Below the pieces are notes generated by a model. The model was not told where the DNA came from. It ran no database searches and worked only from the letters and a program-made list of their open reading frames with translations. A stretch of DNA of 64,000 nt from an uncultured Alphaproteobacteria bacterium (GTDB lineage Bacteria > Pseudomonadota > Alphaproteobacteria > Rhizobiales > Aestuariivirgaceae): positions 1 through 64,000 of the forward strand of contig CALMWF010000041.1 in assembly GCA_937873445.1 (NCBI GenBank). The letters run 5' to 3'. Positions 6,924 through 14,919 of this stretch are shown here, piece after piece; position 1 is the first letter of the stretch; the number at the start of each line of letters is the position of its first letter. The position numbers and the translations under genes were made by a program.

Positions 6924-9730
6924 ACGCATAGACCCAAATTTGCAGCGTATGTCAATGTCGCAGACCCGGCGGCGATGCTCACAGATCCGTTGTGCACTTC
7001 GGCAATGGGGATTGTTTGCTCGAATTCTGGCCAGTTGCATCGGACGTCCGCGATCAGGGCAGCGTTTTCATTCGACAATGACACCTTCTCCCACATTTTT
7101 TTGCGCACGCTGACTTCCGACAATTCCCAGAGCAGACGGTCATCGGCGCCGTCCTTCTGGAAATAGGGAATGAGCCTGTTGCCCTGCCGCCGCGCCAGCC
7201 GGATGGTGACGGTGGCTTCGCCGTCTCTGGTCGGAACGGTTTCATCATTGTTCACGATGGCTTGGTCCAGATTGGAATAGCCCCTTTCAGGGCCAATGAC
7301 ATTCCATGTCGCCAGAGACACCTGCGCGCCACGTTCGCCCGCAACTTTTCCAGACCTTGCCTCAAGGCAATCCGGCACCCTTTCGGCCGCCTCGCCATAC
7401 ACTCCCTCCACCAGGGGGCGCAAATCGTCTGGCACTGAAATGCGCCCGGCGGCAAACAGAAGCCTGGCGCTACGCCACATGACGGTCGGATCACGATAAA
7501 TAGCCGCCGCTTTGCCAAGAACTGGCTCCAGCCACTTGTCATCATGCACATGCGCGGGATCGGGAGAGACAATGGCAATGACCGGCTCCGGTAGAGGGCG
7601 GCCGGATGCTGGTCTCTGGTCCATGTGCCGCCACAGGCGGCCGGCGCGCTGGATAATGAGATCAACCGGAGCGAGATCGGAGATGATGAAATCGAAATCA
7701 AGATCCAAGCTCTGCTCAATAACCTGAGTTGCCACCACAATATGCCCGGCCCGATCCTGCGCGTGTGAATCCTTGCCGAAGCGCGCCAGCACATCAGCTT
7801 CAATGGCCATGCGGTCACCCATGGCAAATCGTGCATGAAAAAGCGTCATCTTGTCAGCCTTCTGGCCTAGCTCAGCAAGCTGCTCATAAACCGCGATGGC
7901 CTCATCCACCGCATTGCAAATAATCGCAACGGCCGCGCCCTTCTCTGCCGCGCCACGGGCCATGGCCATGGCGGCCTGACGGTCTGAAGCGCGCTTGACT
8001 TGAACGGTGCGTGCCAGGCGCCTGTCAAAGGCCACCGGCATATGATGAATCATGGGGTCGGGCGTCAGACAAACCGAGGTCAGCAGGGGATAGGCTGCAG
8101 ATCCTTCTGCCGCCGTCTGCTTCGCCACAACCTTGTTGGCAAAACGATTGCCGCCTAGCCGCCTCCGGAGAAGGGGCTTGGCAAAGGCGTCGGTCATCCG
8201 GTCACGCAAGGTCTGGGGCAAGGTGGCAGAAAGAACGATGGCCGAACCCCCGTTCATGGCATGAACCTGCAACAGCGTCTCCAGCTCCTTGCCCATGTAG
8301 GCGTCGAAGGCGTGAGCCTCATCCACAATAAGCACCCGGCTGCTGAGCGCAAACTGGCGCAACGTCAGGAACCTCTTGCGAATTATGCCAAGGAAAGCCT
8401 GGTCGATGGTGCCCACGCCGATGTCGGCGAAAAGCGCAAGACGGCGGGAGTCAGCAATCCAGCCGTTGCAGAAGGCGCTGGTCGAATCCTGATCAGCGCC
8501 TTCTGCCTGAAGCGCCGCAACGCGCCGCGCCAGGCTGGACCGGCCATGGGCCAAAACCAGAGAGGGCTTATCACCCTTTCCCGCAAAGAAATTCTGATAT
8601 TGGCGGAGCAGTCGGCCATGCATGGCATTGGCCGTGGCTGTGGTTGGAAGGGCAAAGTAGAGACCCTCCGCCTTGCCCCTCGCCATGAGGCGTGCGGCCA
8701 AGAGAAGAGCGGCTTCGGTTTTTCCCGATCCTGTGGTGTCTTCGATGATGAAGAGCTGGGGGCCGTCATCGCTGATGTCGGCTTGCGCGGCCATGCTTTG
8801 CATGGGGCGCGGTGCCGCTGCACAGGGAAGATCAAGAGTTGTGTAATCAGGCGCGGAACAAGGGGTGCTCGCCACCAAACCTTTGGCTTTAAGGGCTTCT
8901 GCGGCACGTTCTTTTGCCTTCGCCCAATAGGCGGCGGCTGACCCGTTGGTCTGTGTCGTGGCAAGGATCGGGAAGAAGGCTTCGTCCGAGCCAACCCAGT
9001 CGGCCACCGTAAGAAGGCCGTTCAACGCAAAGCTGGCTCGGCACAGACCATCTGGCGTCACTTCCGGCAGCGTCGTCACGCCGGAATGGTCGCGCATGAT
9101 TTCTACAGCAGTGATGGCCGCCGCGATGCAGGGCGGGGTGAATGCTTCGGGGTGACTGTGCAGAAGAACGGGGTTGCTGGCGTTTAGCCTGTCAGGTGCC
9201 AGGCCATGGTGGCCCGCCACCAGAGCCTCCAGTTCCTGATGAAGACCGTTCAGGCCGGAAAGGAGGGACTCAATGATGGCGCGGATTGGACCATGACGCA
9301 GGTAGAGCGCCGAGCTTTGCCAATGACCAGGGCCCGGCGGCACATCGGCCGGCTGTAACTTCCCGAGAATGGCCTCCGGCCAGCAAACGCCGCTCTTTGC
9401 CTGAAATGGAACCGTGAATTTGCCGATATCGTGCAGGCCTGCCAGGAAGGCCACCATTCCAGGGACTTTTTCAATTCCTATCTGCAACTGCTGAGACAAG
9501 CGGCTGCACATATGCCGGTTGATGATGGTCAATTGCCAGGCGACAGCGGCAACATCCATGAGATGATGCAGGATGGGTTTGCTCACCACATTTCCGTCGG
9601 CGGCGATCCGCGTCTTTCCCCAAAAAAGATAGGAATCAACGGCACCGCTTGTAGAAAGGTCTGTATTGCCCAGCTCCATCGGACCGAATGATGCCCGAAG
9701 GACAAAAGGAATGCTTGCTCTTCTTTCCAT
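6899..9730 (-). CDS. cas3: CRISPR-associated nuclease-helicase Cas3, type I-E
   Basis: Cas3 unwinds and degrades the target DNA after recruitment by Cascade. The 943-residue protein has an N-terminal HD nuclease domain: HH at 55-56, the HD pair at 100-101 within LHDIGKF, and GHH at about 173-175. A superfamily 2 helicase follows with Walker A TTGSGKTEA at 332-340, the DEAH box at 470-473, SATLP, and QVIEQSLDLDFD. All key residues are present. It is transcribed separately from the Cascade operon, 400 bp upstream of cse1. Its last codons and stop lie inside the first degenerate repeat of the CreR-like element, so that repeat is both coding and structured. The start is uncertain; an in-frame ATG at 9679 is an alternative. 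Confidence 0.96.
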   Translation of the reverse strand: MERRASIPFVLRASFGPMELGNTDLSTSGAVDSYLFWGKTRIAADGNVVSKPILHHLMDVAAVAWQLTIINRHMCSRLSQQLQIGIEKVPGMVAFLAGLHDIGKFTVPFQAKSGVCWPEAILGKLQPADVPPGPGHWQSSALYLRHGPIRAIIESLLSGLNGLHQELEALVAGHHGLAPDRLNASNPVLLHSHPEAFTPPCIAAAITAVEIMRDHSGVTTLPEVTPDGLCRASFALNGLLTVADWVGSDEAFFPILATTQTNGSAAAYWAKAKERAAEALKAKGLVASTPCSAPDYTTLDLPCAAAPRPMQSMAAQADISDDGPQLFIIEDTTGSGKTEAALLLAARLMARGKAEGLYFALPTTATANAMHGRLLRQYQNFFAGKGDKPSLVLAHGRSSLARRVAALQAEGADQDSTSAFCNGWIADSRRLALFADIGVGTIDQAFLGIIRKRFLTLRQFALSSRVLIVDEAHAFDAYMGKELETLLQVHAMNGGSAIVLSATLPQTLRDRMTDAFAKPLLRRRLGGNRFANKVVAKQTAAEGSAAYPLLTSVCLTPDPMIHHMPVAFDRRLARTVQVKRASDRQAAMAMARGAAEKGAAVAIICNAVDEAIAVYEQLAELGQKADKMTLFHARFAMGDRMAIEADVLARFGKDSHAQDRAGHIVVATQVIEQSLDLDFDFIISDLAPVDLIIQRAGRLWRHMDQRPASGRPLPEPVIAIVSPDPAHVHDDKWLEPVLGKAAAIYRDPTVMWRSARLLFAAGRISVPDDLRPLVEGVYGEAAERVPDCLEARSGKVAGERGAQVSLATWNVIGPERGYSNLDQAIVNNDETVPTRDGEATVTIRLARRQGNRLIPYFQKDGADDRLLWELSEVSVRKKMWEKVSLSNENAALIADVRCNWPEFEQTIPIAEVHNGSVSIAAGSATLTYAANLGLCVSSSPTRG

Positions 9731-10173
9731 TTTCCACTGTAACGGAGAGAAGATATTGGCAGCGCTGCATGAGACGCGGTCGTCAGAGGTCAGATAGGCG
9801 AAAAGAAAAGTCGAACGAAGTCATGAGGTTGGGAAGTGGGCCTCCGAGAATAGCTCATCCCTTGAGCACCAGCGCAGGCATTTTGTTTAAAACGGAACGA
9901 ACTCTATGCCGATGATTGGCGGTGGACCCCGTACAGAAGCTGATGAGCGGAAAGTGTGGGAACCATGACCGTGAGCGACGGCTGAGATGGCGATATAGTG
10001 GAATTCGGCTTGGTGATGGTGAAATTGGCGTAGGCAATGCCGTCGAAGGGGCAAATCGCCTTCCACCCCGGTGCCGTGTGCGATTTGGGTGCAGAGGGAC
10101 GCGGAAATGGCTAGAAGTATGTGCACGTGCGGCGGATCAAGCGCGCCCGCTGCGCCCCGGCCCTCCATGGACG
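9731..10173. other. Non-coding gap between cas3 and dusA
   Basis: This 443-bp stretch separates two divergent genes. It must contain the cas3 promoter on the minus strand and the dusA promoter on the plus strand. I cannot pick out a convincing promoter pair. Open frames on either strand have no recognisable product. I see no repeat-like sequence and no second copy of the pseudo-protospacer here. Confidence 0.6.
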
Positions 10174-11184
10174 ATGCAGGAAAAATTGGAAATCAAAGCA
10201 AAGACCTTCGCCGTGGCCCCCATGATGGACTGGACCGACCGGCATTGCCGGATGTTCCATCGGGTGCTGACGCGGAACAGCCTGCTCTATACCGAAATGG
10301 TGACAGCAGCCGCCATCCGCCATGGCGACCGCCAGAGGCTTCTGGGGTTTTCGCCGCCGGAACAGCCGTTGGCGCTGCAGCTGGGCGGCAGTGATCCCGC
10401 CCTGCTGGCCGAGGCGGCGCGGGTGGGTGAGGACTGGGGCTATGGCGAAATCAACCTCAATGTCGGCTGCCCTTCCGACCGGGTGCAGGAGGGCCGCTTC
10501 GGCGCCTGCCTCATGGCCGAGCCGGAACTGGTAGCCGAATGCGTGGCCGCCATGCGCGCCGCCGTGCGCGTGCCGGTCACGGTGAAGTGCCGCATCGGCA
10601 TTGATGATCAGGACGAGGACGAAGACCTGACCCGCTTTGTCGACAGGGTGGCCGCGGCCGGTTGCCGGACCTTCATTGTCCATGCCCGCAAGGCCTGGCT
10701 TCAGGGCCTCAGCCCCAAGGAAAACCGCGAGGTGCCCCCGCTCAACTATGGCCGTGTGCACCGCCTCAAACAGGCCATGCCGCATCTTGCCATCATTCTG
10801 AATGGCGGCCTTGCCTCGCTCGATCAGGCCGAGGCGGAAGGGGCGGGCCTGGACGGCGTCATGCTGGGCCGTGCCGCATATCACGATCCCTGGCTTCTGG
10901 CCGATGTCGACCGGCGCGTCTTTGCGGCCAAAAACCCGGTCACGAGCCGGGTGGAGGCGGTTCACGCCTTTCTGCCTTATATTGAGGCCGAACTGTCCCG
11001 CGGGGTCTGGCTGTCGCGCATTACCCGCCACATGCTGGGCCTGTTTCATGGCCAGCGCGGCGGGAGGTTGTGGCGCCAGGTTCTGTCCACTGAAGCCTGC
11101 CGCGAGGGAGCCGGCGTGGGGGTGGTTCTGCGGGCGCTTTCCGCCGTGGAGGGGGCAGCCGTAAGCCCAGGCCTGCCCGCCTGA
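10174..11184 (+). CDS. dusA: tRNA-dihydrouridine(20/20a) synthase DusA
   Basis: DusA is an FMN enzyme that reduces uridine in the D-loop of tRNA. The protein has 336 residues from the ATG at 10174. It contains the opening APMMDWTDRHCRMFHR, the flavin-pocket LQLGGSDP, and the active-site INLNVGCPSDRVQEGRFGAC with its catalytic cysteine. VHARKAWLQGLSPKENREVPPL is the DusA-specific stretch. An open frame extends upstream, but only the region from 10174 resembles the family. It stands alone as a housekeeping gene next to the CRISPR locus. Confidence 0.95.
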   Translation: MQEKLEIKAKTFAVAPMMDWTDRHCRMFHRVLTRNSLLYTEMVTAAAIRHGDRQRLLGFSPPEQPLALQLGGSDPALLAEAARVGEDWGYGEINLNVGCPSDRVQEGRFGACLMAEPELVAECVAAMRAAVRVPVTVKCRIGIDDQDEDEDLTRFVDRVAAAGCRTFIVHARKAWLQGLSPKENREVPPLNYGRVHRLKQAMPHLAIILNGGLASLDQAEAEGAGLDGVMLGRAAYHDPWLLADVDRRVFAAKNPVTSRVEAVHAFLPYIEAELSRGVWLSRITRHMLGLFHGQRGGRLWRQVLSTEACREGAGVGVVLRALSAVEGAAVSPGLPA

Positions 11185-11289
11185 CCACCCGGAAAAAGCA
11201 GGGTGGAAATGGTCTCGCACGGCTGATACAAGGGCGGCGGGGGCAGTGCTGGCGCGGGAGTCAACCTGCGATCTAAGGGGGAGGGGGCC

Positions 11290-12369
11290 ATGACGCCGCG
11301 TTACCTGATTGCCGCTGTGCCGTTGCTGCTCTGGACCGCACCCGCCCTGGCGCAGCAGGCGCCGGAATATGACTGTTCCTATCTGGCCGCTGTCTCCTTT
11401 GATGCCGACAACAACCACATCACCGCCTGTGCCGCCTCGCAGCGCACGGCGCAATCGCTGCATGTGGTCAATGATGCCGTGGCCCAGGCCCTGCGCCGCC
11501 GCTTTGCCCCTGTCAACGTTTCGCCCGCGGGCCTCACCGTTGATGAGGCAGAGGCGCTGGACCGGCTGTCGTCCTCCGCCATCACCATTGTACCCACCGC
11601 CGATCTGGCTGCCGCCACTCCCGTCGCGCCGCGCTGGAATGTCTGGCTCGATGGCCGCACCAGCCGGATTGACGGCGGGGCCGAACTTTCCGATCTTGAC
11701 GGCCCGCTGACCAATCTGGTGCTTGGCGCCGATTACAAGATTTCCGACGCGGTGATCCTGGGTGTCATGGGCCTGCGCGAAACCTCGCATCAGGAATCCA
11801 TGGGCACGCGCGTTGAGACCGATGGCTGGGGCGCCGGCGTCTATGGCGCCTGGTCCATCAACCAGACCTGGATGCTCTCGGCCAATGGCGCCTGGTACGA
11901 CTTCGACAATGAGGCAAACGGCATCTTCTATGACAACAGCCGCGTGCAGACCGCCGCCGCCCTCACCGGCAATTTCTATTCCGGCACGTGGCGCTTCACG
12001 CCGTCACTGAGTGTGGCCTGGTCGCGCGAAAAGCAGAAGGAGACGTCGGGCGGCTGGCCGGACCAGACCTTCTACACCGGCGCGCTCTCGCCGTCGCTTC
12101 AGATCGGCAACACGGTGGCCCTCTCCGACAGGGTGACGGTGGAGCCCTGGGCCGGCGCACAGCTGGACTGGAACTTCCTCGACAAGACCAGGGAGGAGGG
12201 GCTGGGCACGGTGCGCAGCGACCCGGACACCGATCTGCGCCTGCAGGCCGGGCTGAACTTCAGCTTTGCCGGCCGGGCGCAACTGGCGCTCATCGGGGAA
12301 ATGTCGGGCCTGATCATGGACGACAGCGATGCCTGGATGGGCGGCGCCCAGTTCGCCGTGCAGTTCTAA
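11290..12369 (+). CDS. Outer-membrane beta-barrel (autotransporter-type) protein
   Basis: This is a 359-residue secreted protein. A signal peptide (MTPRYLIAAVPLLLWTAPALA, cleavage probably before QQ) precedes a short domain with two cysteines (YDCSYLA, ITACAAS). From about residue 115 alternating hydrophobic strands form an autotransporter-like beta domain, with repeated Gly/aromatic patterns such as DGWGAGVYGAWS and a final Phe (GGAQFAVQF), the usual end of outer-membrane barrels. The passenger is too short for a classical autotransporter, so it may be a plain barrel or adhesin fragment. It starts behind a purine-rich AAGGGGGAGGGGGCC. Its substrate or role cannot be read from sequence. Confidence 0.75.
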   Translation: MTPRYLIAAVPLLLWTAPALAQQAPEYDCSYLAAVSFDADNNHITACAASQRTAQSLHVVNDAVAQALRRRFAPVNVSPAGLTVDEAEALDRLSSSAITIVPTADLAAATPVAPRWNVWLDGRTSRIDGGAELSDLDGPLTNLVLGADYKISDAVILGVMGLRETSHQESMGTRVETDGWGAGVYGAWSINQTWMLSANGAWYDFDNEANGIFYDNSRVQTAAALTGNFYSGTWRFTPSLSVAWSREKQKETSGGWPDQTFYTGALSPSLQIGNTVALSDRVTVEPWAGAQLDWNFLDKTREEGLGTVRSDPDTDLRLQAGLNFSFAGRAQLALIGEMSGLIMDDSDAWMGGAQFAVQF

Positions 12370-12371
12370 CG

Positions 12372-12520
12372 CATCAGCCCGAAAAGTGCGCAGCGGTTTT
12401 CGGACAAGCTGATGCGCGCCCCACCATCAGCCCGAAAAGTGCGCAGCGGTTTTCGGACAAGCTGATGCGCGCCCCACCATCAGCCCGAAAAGTGCGCAGC
12501 GGTTTTCGGACAAGCTGATG
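12372..12520. repeat. Three perfect tandem copies of a 43-bp palindromic element (53-bp period)
   Basis: Copies at 12372-12414, 12425-12467 and 12478-12520 are identical, as are the two 10-bp linkers CGCGCCCCAC. Each copy is a palindrome: outer arms CATCAGC/GCTGATG and inner arms CCGAAAA/TTTTCGG. The inner core is a widespread intergenic palindrome of Hyphomicrobiales. The element lies between two convergent genes and may also terminate transcription. Perfect identity suggests recent amplification. Confidence 0.95.
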
Positions 12521-12533
12521 GGCAAAGACTCCT

Positions 12534-13013
12534 TCAGTTTTTCAGGATCAGGGTTCCGTCCTGCACCTTGAAGCTTTGCAGGCGGCCAAGGTAGCTCATG
12601 CCGAGCAGCGAACCGCGCAACGCCCCCTCGGGCATCACCAGCGCATCCACGTCATAGACCTTCACCTGGTCGATGTTGACCTTTTTCAGCGTCACGCGCG
12701 CCGCCTTGGCCATGCCATTGGCGGTGCTGACCGGCACATCATAGGTCAGCGTGTCGGGATCAAGGCCGATGCTGTCGGCATCCTCGTGGCTCAACGCCAC
12801 GGCGGTTGCCCCCGTATCCACCATCACCGTCACATCGCGGCCATTGATTTCGGCCTTCACCACATAGTGACCGTTGCTGCCGGATTTGAGCTCGGTCATG
12901 ATCATCAGCTGATAGGCGGGTTCAGGCAAGAGCGGCGTGAAGCCCGGCAGACCCGCGCTCAGAGTGAGCAGAAAGGCAAGACCAAGAGAGGGCAGGGGGC
13001 CGGACCGGCGCAT
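12534..13013 (-). CDS. Retropepsin-like (TIGR02281-type) aspartic protease
   Basis: This is a 159-residue exported or membrane-anchored protein. An N-terminal hydrophobic segment (LGLAFLLTLSAGLPGF) precedes a single retropepsin-like domain with the catalytic motif VMVDTGATAVALS. VTLKKVNIDQVKV and the C-terminal LRGSLLGMSYLGRLQSF complete the fold as in the bacterial clan AA family. Such proteins work as dimers in the periplasm, and their substrates are mostly unknown. I chose the internal ATG at 13013 because it directly precedes the signal-like helix; an in-frame ATG lies at 13037. The gene converges on the outer-membrane protein across the palindromic repeats. Confidence 0.85.
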   Translation of the reverse strand: MRRSGPLPSLGLAFLLTLSAGLPGFTPLLPEPAYQLMIMTELKSGSNGHYVVKAEINGRDVTVMVDTGATAVALSHEDADSIGLDPDTLTYDVPVSTANGMAKAARVTLKKVNIDQVKVYDVDALVMPEGALRGSLLGMSYLGRLQSFKVQDGTLILKN

Positions 13014-13102
13014 GGCAACTCCGTGAACGCAACACACACGGCGGACTCTAGCGGGGGCAGGGTGCCAATTGGTTGATGAAGCGTTGCGATCTGCCGTCAG
13101 GG

Positions 13103-13918
13103 TTAACCAATGCTTGCGGCCAGCGCCGCCAGCATGGCGATTTCGCTCAGCACCTGTGCCGCCCCCACCACATCATCGGTCTGCCCGCCGATGAGCCGCA
13201 TCGACAGCGCCCTGAGGCCCGCCGTGGTGGCCAGCGCCGCCACCAGCGCCATCATGCCCGCCTCCGGCGCAATGAAGACAGCGCCTGCTGCCAACACCAT
13301 GGCGCCGCCGGTGAACAGGGCAAACAGCGTCACCGCCCGGCTTGGCCGGTCGGGATAGACCATGACCATTTCGGTGCGGGCCGGGCGCGTGGCCCACAGC
13401 AGGTCAACGGCCAGTGCCCGCGAAAAGGCGGCCACCCCCGCCAGCAGCAGCACGGTGTCAAGCGGGCGCAGCATCAGCAACTGCTGGTAAAGTGCCGCCC
13501 GTCCCATCAGGCTCAGCACCAGGGCGGCCGTGCCATAGGTGCCAAGGCGGCTGTCGGTCATGATGTCGAGGCGCTGTTCGCGCGTCTCGCCGCCGCCAAA
13601 GCCATCGGCCGTATCGGCCAGGCCGTCCTCGTTGCGGCTGCCGGTCAACAGCATGCCGCCCGCCACCGCCACGATGGCGGCCAGCAGCGGCGGCAGGCGC
13701 AACAGGGCGGCACCCACCAGCATCAGGCCGGTAAGCGCCCCCACCACGGCCCCTGCCAGCGGGAAAAACCGCATGGCCCGCGCCAGCGGCGGCGGGTCCA
13801 GGGTGCGCAGAAAGGGAATGGGCAGACGGGTCTGGAAGCGCAGCGCCAGCAGCAGTTCGGCCAGCGGCCGGAAGCCGCCCGCATCACTGTCGCCTTCGTC
13901 TCTGTCGTCAGCCAGCAT
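13103..13918 (-). CDS. cobS: Adenosylcobinamide-GDP ribazoletransferase CobS
   Basis: CobS joins alpha-ribazole to adenosylcobinamide-GDP, the last step of the cobalamin lower-loop pathway, in the inner membrane. About 271 residues with several hydrophobic helices fit the family. Signature segments are LRFQTRLPIPF near the N-terminus, FFPLAGAVVGAL, and the metal-binding SRNEDGLADTADGFGGG followed by ILxMTDSRLGTYG-like sequence. An alternative start is the ATG at 13948. It is divergent from the CobT-like gene, the usual partner in this pathway. Confidence 0.93.
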   Translation of the reverse strand: MLADDRDEGDSDAGGFRPLAELLLALRFQTRLPIPFLRTLDPPPLARAMRFFPLAGAVVGALTGLMLVGAALLRLPPLLAAIVAVAGGMLLTGSRNEDGLADTADGFGGGETREQRLDIMTDSRLGTYGTAALVLSLMGRAALYQQLLMLRPLDTVLLLAGVAAFSRALAVDLLWATRPARTEMVMVYPDRPSRAVTLFALFTGGAMVLAAGAVFIAPEAGMMALVAALATTAGLRALSMRLIGGQTDDVVGAAQVLSEIAMLAALAASIG

Positions 13919-14020
13919 GATCGCACCCGCCCCCGGCTTTAATACCATTGCTCGGCTGTTGAAAGGCCCCGTGTGACGTCATATGACGCGGAACCGACCC
14001 CCAAGCCAGCAGGTTCCATC

Positions 14021-14917
14021 ATGCCCTCCCTTGCTCCCTCCGGCCTGCCCTTTGACGACATCCGGTCGCTGCTGGGCGCAATGCCCGATCTGCCGCCCTC
14101 TCGCACCACCGGCAAAGCCTGGCTGGCCGCGGTGCAGCAACAGCAACAGGCCGCCGTGGCCCGGCCGGTGCTGGCGGTGTTCATTGCCCGCCATGCCAGT
14201 TCGCTGCTGACCCTCTCGGCTGCGGCGGCCGACGCAGACGAGGTCCGGCTAGCGGCCCTGCAACAGGGCACGGCCCCCGCCGCCCGGGCCTGTGCGGCCT
14301 CCGGTCTTGGCCTCAAGGTGTTTGAACTGGCGCTGGCCCACCCGGCCCCGGACATCTTCACCGCAACTGGCCTCGATGAGGCGGCCTGTGCCGCCACCAT
14401 GGCCTATGGCATGGAGGCGGTGGCGGGCGGCTGTGATGTCCTCGGTCTGGCCGGCTTTGCCGTGGGCGGCGAGGTGGCGGCGGCCGCCCTGGGGCAGATG
14501 CTTCTGGGCGGCGATGGCGGGATGTGGCTTTCCACACCGGAGGGCGAACTGCGCCAGCGCCAGCTGGCGGCCCTGGCCCGCCTTGGCGGCGAAAGGCTGG
14601 ATCCGCTGGAGGCGCTGCGCCGCTTCGGCGGGCGTGAAACGGCAGCCCTGGCCGGAGCACTTCTGGCCGCGCGGCTCAACCATGTGCCGGTGGTGGTCGA
14701 GGGCATGGCAGCCCTTGCCGCCGCCGCCGTTATCCACGCCCTCAGGCCCGATGCCCTGGCCCATGTGCGGCTGGCCGCCGGCCCGGACAAGGGCGCAGCC
14801 CGGCTGGCCGAAAGGCTGGGCCTTGAGCCGCTCCTGGCTGTGGATACCACAGATGCCACGGGGCTTTCTGCCGCCCTGGCGCTGGCCATGCTCAAAACCC
14901 TGGCCGAGGTGGCCTGA
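14021..14917 (+). CDS. cobT: CobT-family protein, strongly diverged (DMB phosphoribosyltransferase homologue)
   Basis: CobT makes alpha-ribazole phosphate from nicotinate mononucleotide and dimethylbenzimidazole. The 298-residue protein aligns by eye with CobT over its whole length. The best-kept part is DPLEALRRFGGRETAALAGA. It is shorter than the usual 340-350 residues, and important motifs are changed. The GDHGV segment reads ARHAS, the GEMGIGNTT loop holding one catalytic Glu reads GFAVGGEVA, and the C-terminal GEGTGAALA with the other catalytic Glu reads TDATGLSAALA. It may be inactive, use another substrate, or act as a partner. The ATG at 14021 is preferred because the family similarity begins there. 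Confidence 0.7.
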   Translation: MPSLAPSGLPFDDIRSLLGAMPDLPPSRTTGKAWLAAVQQQQQAAVARPVLAVFIARHASSLLTLSAAAADADEVRLAALQQGTAPAARACAASGLGLKVFELALAHPAPDIFTATGLDEAACAATMAYGMEAVAGGCDVLGLAGFAVGGEVAAAALGQMLLGGDGGMWLSTPEGELRQRQLAALARLGGERLDPLEALRRFGGRETAALAGALLAARLNHVPVVVEGMAALAAAAVIHALRPDALAHVRLAAGPDKGAARLAERLGLEPLLAVDTTDATGLSAALALAMLKTLAEVA

Positions 14918-14919
14918 GA

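Noticed and set aside
9887-10168. Minus-strand frame in the gap between cas3 and dusA, considered as a gene remnant
   Set aside because: It has a low-complexity, His-rich translation without family resemblance and no usable start signal.
10111-11790. 559-codon frame on the minus strand across dusA and the outer-membrane protein gene
   Set aside because: It is a high-GC shadow covering two supported genes and an intergenic gap; its composition is unlike a real protein.
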